The position numbers and the translations under genes were made by a program. Shown in pieces: positions 58,053 through 64,000 of a DNA stretch of 64,000 nt; the first letter of the stretch is position 1, and each line of letters opens with the position of its first letter. The DNA comes from Leptodontidium sp. MPI-SDFR-AT-0119 (lineage: Eukaryota > Ascomycota > Leotiomycetes > Helotiales > Leptodontidiaceae), in contig JAHLEZ010000036.1 in the NCBI GenBank assembly GCA_020726505.1, forward strand, positions 124,001 through 188,000. The letters run 5' to 3'. The notes beneath the pieces were generated by a model. That model was not told the DNA's origin. It saw only the letters and a list, made by a program, of their open reading frames with translations, and ran no database searches.

Positions 58053-59747
58053 CTAATGCCATCCGCCCAAATACGGGAACACACGCGCCGTTAAACTTCC
58101 TGAGACTTCCGGAGAACCCAAATGCAACTTGGCTAAGAAAGTTGGCAGTCTCCACACTCCATCATCCCCGTACCCAAGGTCAATCAGAAACGCAGCGAGA
58201 AAAACGACAATGATCAAAGGTAGCGAAACAGCGAGATATATCCAGAACTTGTGTTTTCCGGGCAGATACATGTCATTCATACTAAAGAGACCACAGCAGT
58301 ATGCCAAAGGAATGAATATCATGGCCAATAGAGTCAACGTCTTGATACCTTTGGCCTCCTTCAAGGACCTCCTGGCTTCGTTAAGTGCTTGGCTGTTCCC
58401 CGCGATACCTGCTAGCCCTGTCATAGAAGAAAGAAGTAGTCCAGTCCTAGTGCTTAGTGCTCTCAGTCGATTAAATATGTATTGATAGTCCTTATTGCAG
58501 CTAATCCAGTCTCCGATGTTTGTTGGATCAGGCCTATCATATGGAATTCCTAGACTAAGCATGATGGCTTCAGCATCATCGGAGTACTCTATCAACCGTC
58601 GATTCAAGGCTTGGAGACTGCTCCATTGTTCTTCGACCCAAGGTATGTCGATTCCAAGGTCGGTTCGCCGAGAGAGCTGCCATTCAATGGTTGAGATGAC
58701 ACCTCGGAGGTACTCTATAAGCTGCATGTAGTTTGATGCCACTATCTTCTTCATGAAGACAGTTGCAACATCGGGACGGTTTGTATTGGGTAAGAGGCCG
58801 CTGTGTTGGAGCCAGTAATGACAAATGTCGTCCAGCATAGAAGTTCTAGGTGGACCGTTGTGTAAGTGTGGAGCAGAGGCAGGGGATTTTATAAAGTCGA
58901 GATAACCTCCTTGCCACAGCGAATTTTCAATCTTCTCACAAATTGGCGGCTTAAGAGGAGGGCCTACTTCTCCGCGGCCGATAAGGACGTTCTCTATCGG
59001 TGGATCACAGAGTATCACGGCTTGAGGAAGTGTTAGACAATTTCTAAAATTCTCGGAGACGAACTCACCATCCCAACTCCCAGAATCTTCGCATCTTGAC
59101 CAAAATGAACAAGTTCGGCGTACAATTGCCACTTGATCAAGTTCGCCACTACTCTTCGTTACGCCAATATGTCGTCCGGTCCTCGCGCACTTCATCACTA
59201 AGTCCATTTTGGAATGAAAATATCGCACTTCGTAATATTTAATCTGAAAAGATGCTTCTGGATCCAAAAGCGACGGCAAACACGGCGTATTCCTTGTTCC
59301 CTCATGCCTAGGATCCCAAAGTGTCGACCGCTCTTGCCTCATGAAGACAGTAGGATCAATGTTGAAGTGTTTGCCCAGTGTAGCAATGTAGTCTGTCGCC
59401 AACCCTTCCATGATAAAGATGCGACGACGGGGTTCCGGGGGACTTGATGGTGCCGTCGTTTCCTTTGACAAATAGGATCCAAGTTCATCTTCGGAGAGGA
59501 AAACTTTCCTTGATGGTGAGTAATCCTGCTTCAATTCAAGCATTCCGACACGTGCGTTGCTAGGAGGTATTGGGGACCAGGAGTTTCGATCTCTTTCTTC
59601 TAGGGCGGGGTTAAGAAAAGCAAAACGCTCTACATCTTGTTGATATGAACTGTCGCCAGAGAGCCAGGCGCCAACTCTTCTACGCGATGATTGGCGAGAG
59701 CTCTGTAGCCGAAAAACTCCATTGTCACAATCTGGTCGAACCATCAC
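58053..59747 (-). CDS. CorA-like metal-ion transporter domain protein (564 aa)
   Basis: The frame is intact, with ATG at 59747. It has a long cytoplasmic N-terminal region and two membrane spans near the C-terminus, about 468-488 (L-L-A-M-I-F-I-P-L-A-Y) and 502-524 (W-I-Y-L-A-V-S-L-P-L-I-I-V-V-F-L). Between them is G-L-F-S-M-N-D, in the place of the G-M-N signature of CorA Mg2+ channels. The helix before the first span (S-L-K-E-A-K-G-I-K-T-L-T-L-L) is the CorA stalk. Degenerate G-M-N is common in large fungal CorA-like families whose transport activity is unproven. Length and topology fit those families. No intron is needed. Confidence 0.85.
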   Translation of the reverse strand: MMVRPDCDNGVFRLQSSRQSSRRRVGAWLSGDSSYQQDVERFAFLNPALEERDRNSWSPIPPSNARVGMLELKQDYSPSRKVFLSEDELGSYLSKETTAPSSPPEPRRRIFIMEGLATDYIATLGKHFNIDPTVFMRQERSTLWDPRHEGTRNTPCLPSLLDPEASFQIKYYEVRYFHSKMDLVMKCARTGRHIGVTKSSGELDQVAIVRRTCSFWSRCEDSGSWDGEFVSENFRNCLTLPQAVILCDPPIENVLIGRGEVGPPLKPPICEKIENSLWQGGYLDFIKSPASAPHLHNGPPRTSMLDDICHYWLQHSGLLPNTNRPDVATVFMKKIVASNYMQLIEYLRGVISTIEWQLSRRTDLGIDIPWVEEQWSSLQALNRRLIEYSDDAEAIMLSLGIPYDRPDPTNIGDWISCNKDYQYIFNRLRALSTRTGLLLSSMTGLAGIAGNSQALNEARRSLKEAKGIKTLTLLAMIFIPLAYCCGLFSMNDMYLPGKHKFWIYLAVSLPLIIVVFLAAFLIDLGYGDDGVWRLPTFLAKLHLGSPEVSGSLTARVFPYLGGWH

Positions 59748-60284
59748 TTTAGAGACACAGCTGCTGCAGTATCTGTAGATTTGAAAGATGAAATACTATA
59801 AGAGGTAATGTGAGAAGTGCGAGGTTTTTAAAACAAGGCTGAGCGAAAGAGAAGGGTCAGACCACATGCTCACAAAGTGGGACCTCGATAAGCTGAAACT
59901 TAGCGAATAATATATTTCTACCTTGCTCAGGTTTTTCCAACCATCTCCAATTCTTCAAACTAATCGGCAGTATTCCATATCCTACGTGTCTTACCGCCTC
60001 TCCCTTCGAGAAGCTCTCTAGTCTACCTAGACAACCTCAATCGCACTATCCATGGCAATGGTTTCGCCTGTCCCAAACCCACACGATACTTCGCAGACTC
60101 TCTACACCCAGTTGCGTGCCGCCCCACTTGCCAGCAATGCTGCGAGTTGAAACTGGGCAGCTTGGCGCAAGCCCTTATCATATTCCAGGGCATTTCAGCT
60201 TTGATTTCGCAACTCGTCTTTGATTCATTGGACGCCACAGCAGAGCTGAACATGTCGAAAGTCTTGGAAAGTGGGGTCGCCTCG

Positions 60285-60327
<43 letters not shown>
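60285..60327. repeat. (TGA)n trinucleotide microsatellite
   Basis: Fourteen uninterrupted TGA/GAT repeats occur here. On the minus strand they would encode poly-Ile in a chance frame, which is not credible as a protein. Confidence 0.95.
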
Positions 60328-60328
<1 letters not shown>

Positions 60329-60639
60329 CTATTTAACGTCTGGGTTGCTCTAAGAGCCTCCAATTATGAAGATAGGACGCTAGGAGTAAACTCCTAGAAA
60401 TCGGGGGCTTGTGGCCCAATTAAATACATGCAAGCGTTGTTCCTTAACAGCTTACACGAGAAAGGCAGGTAATTAAACCAAAAGGACAATGAGCCCTCCT
60501 CTGTGCTCTAGCCCACCTACTCCCCATAGCTCTCATATCCTCCTTAAACAAATGCAAAACCAAGATAGTGCTTCTGTTGTTCAGTGTAAACTCCGTTTCG
60601 TACCCTTCCCTCTTCCTTCCTACAGACCACTCCACAGCT

Positions 60640-60871
60640 AATTCCACCGTATATGATCATCTGCAAGTTGTTGCATCAACGCCGGAAGCGTGCTCAGTAA
60701 TCCCCCAGCAAGGACATACGTTCTGTCTTATCGAGCCATCTATATAAATAGAACCAACCGTCTAACGAATTCCTCCACTTATGATCGTCCGCAAGTTGTT
60801 GCTTCGACGCCAGAAGCGTGCTCGATAACCTCTTCCCAAAGGCGGATATTGCATCCTGTCAAGCCATCGTC
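60640..60871 (+). repeat. Imperfect direct duplication of about 104 bp, spaced 128 bp
   Basis: Segments 60640-60743 and 60768-60871 are similar throughout. Both read V-V-A-S-T-P-E-A-C-S when translated, but in different frames. An old tandem duplication, possibly of an exon, is the simplest reading. The spacing is not a multiple of three, so the two copies cannot sit in one unspliced frame. Confidence 0.6.
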
Positions 60872-61536
60872 CGTGGTTAAAAGTCGTTGGTTTTCGCAGA
60901 TCAGCAGGAGGTGGGAAAGGGAATCGAAATCTCGTCTTCGTGAGAACTCTGCATCGCTATCTCAGAGGGCTCCGATCGTATGCGCTCCGATTGTATGCGC
61001 TAGCACACAGGTAGTCGTTAATCGATCGTTGATTTTGTGCTCTTGTCGACATATTGTTGAAAAACGCGTTGGTTGCCCCTGTTTTGAGCACGCTGGCCTC
61101 GGTACAACCGCAATCTCAACTCCAACTCCACGATCTCGATCGTAGATTGCGTTCTCTCTTTAGCTCAGATGAATACTCGAGAATTCGTAGCCAGCGTTAC
61201 GTACAGGTAGAGAGATCCGTCTTTGCTGGCCCTCGTGATGATGATGAAGGTCTATTCCGCCCGGCTAAGCCTAAAGGGCACTAGTAATTGAAAGAGTAGC
61301 TTTCTTTTACATCCCAGACCCCCTACGCGAGCCGCCATGGTCTCGTGACAGCCCCTACATTCGCTGTAACAAGGTTTTGCTCTAGCCTTTGATTCTACAC
61401 TTCGACGTGGTCTCGTGTGTTTGTTAGTAGCAAGTGTACTTGGAGCTAACTCCTCCAAATGTTCAACGTCCTATCATCAGCGGTTGAAGCAAGACCTGCT
61501 AAGCCACGAGGGTGCGTGGTGGGTTAGTCGAGTAAA

Positions 61537-61558
61537 GGGGGGGGGGGGGGGGGGGGGG
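61537..61558. repeat. Poly-G run of 22
   Basis: An uninterrupted G run; true length is uncertain. It could form a G-quadruplex. Confidence 0.9.
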
Positions 61559-61644
61559 AGTGTTAATGCATGTCACGCCGATGACGTCTGGGTTGCTGCG
61601 CGTTCCGCTTCATTGTCGAGTCGGCCTGTTGCAATGGAGGCATC

Positions 61645-61851
61645 GTGACGGCCAAGGAGGGCAAGAGCATCGAGGGCGTACCGGTCAGCGAGGAGGATTT
61701 GGCCATCCTCCGAGAACTGAGGGAGACAGAAAAGGGTATCTCTGGAGGCGAGGAGGGAAGGACTGAGGAGGACCCCCCGCAGTTCACGAATCCGAAACCG
61801 ACGGCTGATCTGAGAAAGAGCTTGGAGGAGGGACCTATGGGTGAGAAGTGA
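61645..61851 (+). CDS. Possible terminal exon of an acidic protein
   Basis: The stretch gives V-T-A-K-E-G-K-S-I-E-G-V-P-V-S-E-E-D-L, then R-E-L-R-E-T-E-K-G, then L-R-K-S-L-E-E-G-P-M-G-E-K before TGA. It is strongly charged and hydrophilic, like a real soluble protein. There is no ATG start: the frame is open from about 61584, after a stop. It is therefore more likely a 3' exon than a complete gene. No upstream exon could be placed across the poly-G run, and the boundaries are uncertain. Confidence 0.35.
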   Translation: MTAKEGKSIEGVPVSEEDLAILRELRETEKGISGGEEGRTEEDPPQFTNPKPTADLRKSLEEGPMGEK

Positions 61852-62336
61852 TGTATTGGTGGAGGCGGAAGAAGAAGTGGAAGTGTGAGAGATTGCTAGT
61901 CTGCCTTAATTGTAGATGGATCAAATTGTGGACGGGCAGGTAGCATCTGCGTGGTGTGACGTCGACCGCTAGAGCAACAGCTGCAGAGCAAGAATCGTGT
62001 ATTTTGAAGAATATTAAACTAGGGAGCAAAAGCAGAGGGGCAGCTTGAGCAATCTATATACATGAGAAGGCAGGAGCTAGTCCTGGAAAGGATAGCTTGC
62101 CCCTTGGCAAGGAGGTCCCAGGACCTTCCAAACTTGAGGTGCAAAGCAAGTAGGTGCAAAAAGTTGTCATTGAGTTTCTGCGGGCTGGAATATTTGTACC
62201 TCCAAAGCCTCCTGAAGAAGAGAAAGAATGCTTAAAAGAAAGTAAAAAGGCTATCGCGCAAGTCCGACAAGAGCAAATGAAATACCAAGACAGAAACATC
62301 TCATATCTCCTCCTCTTCTATGCACCTTCTCCTCCT

Positions 62337-63155
62337 CTATGCGTTAGCAAGATCAAGCTTGAGAGCAGCAAAGGGGACGCCCTTCCACAGAATATGCAGT
62401 AGACCTCCAATAGCCCCGGTCCCGGTATAGCCCTTCGCTTTGCTCGGCCGATAGTAATCGAGATCATCAGTGCACCCAGTTTCCTTGGTAGCCAGCACCT
62501 TGAGGCCCTGAACACAGGCACCCTGCACCCCCTTCGCGACCTCTTTCACCGTCTCGAAGGCCATGCCGGCAGGAGTATAGACTTTCAGCACGAACGTCGC
62601 CACAACCTTCACCCCGTCCTTGAGCTGGTGGCCCTGCTTGTCGTGGCCGTTAGTGAAGAGGTTCACAAACTGGCCCACGCCGCCGTCTTTCGAGAGGCCT
62701 TTCTCGTTGATCTCCGTGACGAGGATGGTGCAGAAGTCGACCGCCTTGTCGCGGATTTCGGTCACCCAGATGAAGTTGTCGTTGACCTTGTCGCTGTCGC
62801 ACCACGGGGAGGCGTCGATGTTGAGCACATCGTCGTCGTCATTGCCTCGGATGGTGAGATCAGTGTTGCTGGTGCCGACGGCGACGACGGGAGCGGGAGA
62901 TGTTTGCAAGTCGGGCTCGGCGGCGGCCGAACGCTTGCCTCTTCCGCCGGTTTGGATCCGTGCGAAGCATTCACCGACCTTCTCGGCCGTGGGTTTCACA
63001 TCGCCGAATGGGAACGCGGGGACTGCCTCTTGGATGCATTTAGCATAGACCGAGTATTGAGGGTTGATATCTCGCTCCACGAGTGGTGAAGTAGAGGCTA
63101 GGCTCGCGAGAGCAGAAATGGCAGTCAGCGCTAGAAGTGCTGATTTGATATTCAT
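62337..63155 (-). CDS. Secreted protein of unknown function (272 aa)
   Basis: I chose the ATG at 63155 because it gives a clear signal peptide (M-N-I-K-S-A-L-L-A-L-T-A-I-S-A-L-A) ending near S-T-S-P-L. An upstream in-frame ATG at 63299 would bury it. After a G-R-G-K-R dibasic site (about 101-105), which a Kex2-type protease could cut, comes an Ala/Pro linker. A mature region with N-D-D-D-D, W-C-D-S-D-K and about six Cys residues follows. Near the end is a Gly-rich segment, T-G-T-G-A-I-G-G-L-L. The composition and secretion signal fit a fungal secreted or effector-like protein. No family is recognised. GC content is higher than in neighbouring DNA. Confidence 0.75.
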   Translation of the reverse strand: MNIKSALLALTAISALASLASTSPLVERDINPQYSVYAKCIQEAVPAFPFGDVKPTAEKVGECFARIQTGGRGKRSAAAEPDLQTSPAPVVAVGTSNTDLTIRGNDDDDVLNIDASPWCDSDKVNDNFIWVTEIRDKAVDFCTILVTEINEKGLSKDGGVGQFVNLFTNGHDKQGHQLKDGVKVVATFVLKVYTPAGMAFETVKEVAKGVQGACVQGLKVLATKETGCTDDLDYYRPSKAKGYTGTGAIGGLLHILWKGVPFAALKLDLANA

Positions 63156-64000
63156 GTTTGCTTTGGTTTCTGTTTTCGATTTGGGTGTGTATGAGGAATA
63201 GATGCTGTTTCTGAGGTTCTTGAGGGCCGGACTGAGGGCAGTGGATGATGTGGAAGATGTTCGAACCGCTGAGTGATTGATCAGAATGTCGACTGTCACC
63301 GTCCATTATATACTGCTCTTCACATTGTAAGTCCAGTTGTTGCTCCAGAGAACAGGTTTCATAATTGGAGTTATTTCTATTCTGAGTACGCATCCCAACT
63401 TCAGGGATGCTGAGACGTTGTCAAAAATAGAGATATCAGAATTGATGGGAGTGTGGGTTGGGAGTTGTCACACGAATTCCCAATTGGAATTGACGTTTTC
63501 GGTTGGTGATCTGGAGTCGATGGCCGCAAATAGGGGTGATAGTACTCGGCATTGGAAGTTTCGGTTGGTATTGGTTTTCACGTTGATCCTTCCCGGCCCC
63601 TGTGTTCTTGGCTCGAGTCCTCAGTTCAGTTGTTCTTGATTTGAAATTCTAGTTGGAGTCATGAGGTGTCCTTTTTCTCGTTGTCTTCAGCCCTTGTTCC
63701 TAGCTTGTTATTGGTCTTAGTTTAGAAATCTGTGTGGGTACTCGACCTGTTATCTCCTGTTTGCACTTGGTGTTGGGCTTCTTGGCTATTCTTAGTTCTC
63801 AATTTGTTGCCCTAAGTTATCGTCCCCATTGTTATCCCGGTTGGAAATCCTTTGTTGCATGCCTGATGCCTCAACTCATTGCCCTCATCAAGAATCCTTA
63901 CTTTCAAGGTTTGGCTAGAATCGTGTGCGGGATTGGGAAACGTGTTGCGTAGTTTAAAAATGATATCAGGTAAATTGTGCGTATTTAGATATATTAAACA
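63156..64000. other. Upstream region of the secreted-protein gene, nothing else certain
   Basis: The first 200 bases are the likely promoter and 5' leader of the minus-strand secreted-protein gene, with TATATA (in the complement of 63306-63312) about 150 bases before its ATG. From 63400 to the end, T-rich plus-strand frames show hydrophobic chance segments but no recognisable gene. Confidence 0.5.

Larger units (their letters stand above)
59748..62336. other. 2.6 kb with repeats and only weak coding signals
   Basis: No complete gene is recognised. Contents, listed separately below, are a trinucleotide repeat, a duplicated segment, a poly-G run and a short possible exon. Other frames lack motifs, and many lie on both strands at once. 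Confidence 0.45.

Noticed and set aside
59965..60288. Plus-strand Cys-rich frame with no stop for about 100 codons
   Set aside because: It has no usable ATG and no supported splice sites, and the cysteine spacing matches no family I know.
60178..60363. Minus-strand frame with a poly-Ile run
   Set aside because: It is produced by the trinucleotide microsatellite and is not a credible protein.

Overview
The window looks like a chromosome segment of a filamentous ascomycete (Pezizomycotina; no finer placement is justified). Short GC-normal islands carry intron-containing genes typical of such fungi: a CFEM-domain surface protein, a GrpB/UPF0157 protein, an alpha/beta hydrolase, a CorA-like transporter and a secreted protein. 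Between them lie very AT-rich blocks made of LTR retrotransposons damaged by C-to-T / G-to-A transitions. Most premature stops in them sit where CAA or CAG codons would be expected. This is the signature of repeat-induced point mutation (RIP).

Layout. 1-4.3 kb: Copia and Gypsy fragments, a minisatellite and a small TRIM-like element. 4.3-31.5 kb: one three-level nest whose boundaries can all be placed from target-site duplications (TSDs). A 6.1-kb Copia element (10089-16183, TSD TTTTA) lies inside a Gypsy element (4673-23030, TSD GTAA), which lies inside another Copia element, here called B1 (4328-31515, TSD AGGGG). B1 also carries a solo LTR and a MITE. 31.5-35.9 kb: AT-rich relic DNA. 35.9-42.0 kb: a gene island with a broken membrane-protein gene, the CFEM gene and a low-complexity protein gene. 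42.2-50.8 kb: B2, a second full-length copy of the outer Copia family (TSD AAAAT). 50.8-52.7 kb: AT-rich DNA ending in a pogo/Fot-like transposase relic. 52.8-64 kb: a second gene island.

The host genes do not form an obvious cluster. GrpB-like and hydrolase genes are divergent over a shared 0.8-kb interval. The most unusual signal is in Copia family B. Both copies carry, between the end of pol and the 3' LTR, a gene-like module on the strand opposite to gag-pol. It seems to contain spliceosomal introns and may be a captured cellular gene. A second point of interest is that the TRIM-like element and the youngest Copia share an identical primer-binding site and nearly the same polypurine tract, although their LTRs differ.

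Coordinates of RIP-degraded coding remnants are approximate. TSD, LTR and intron coordinates were read directly from the bases. No database search was possible.
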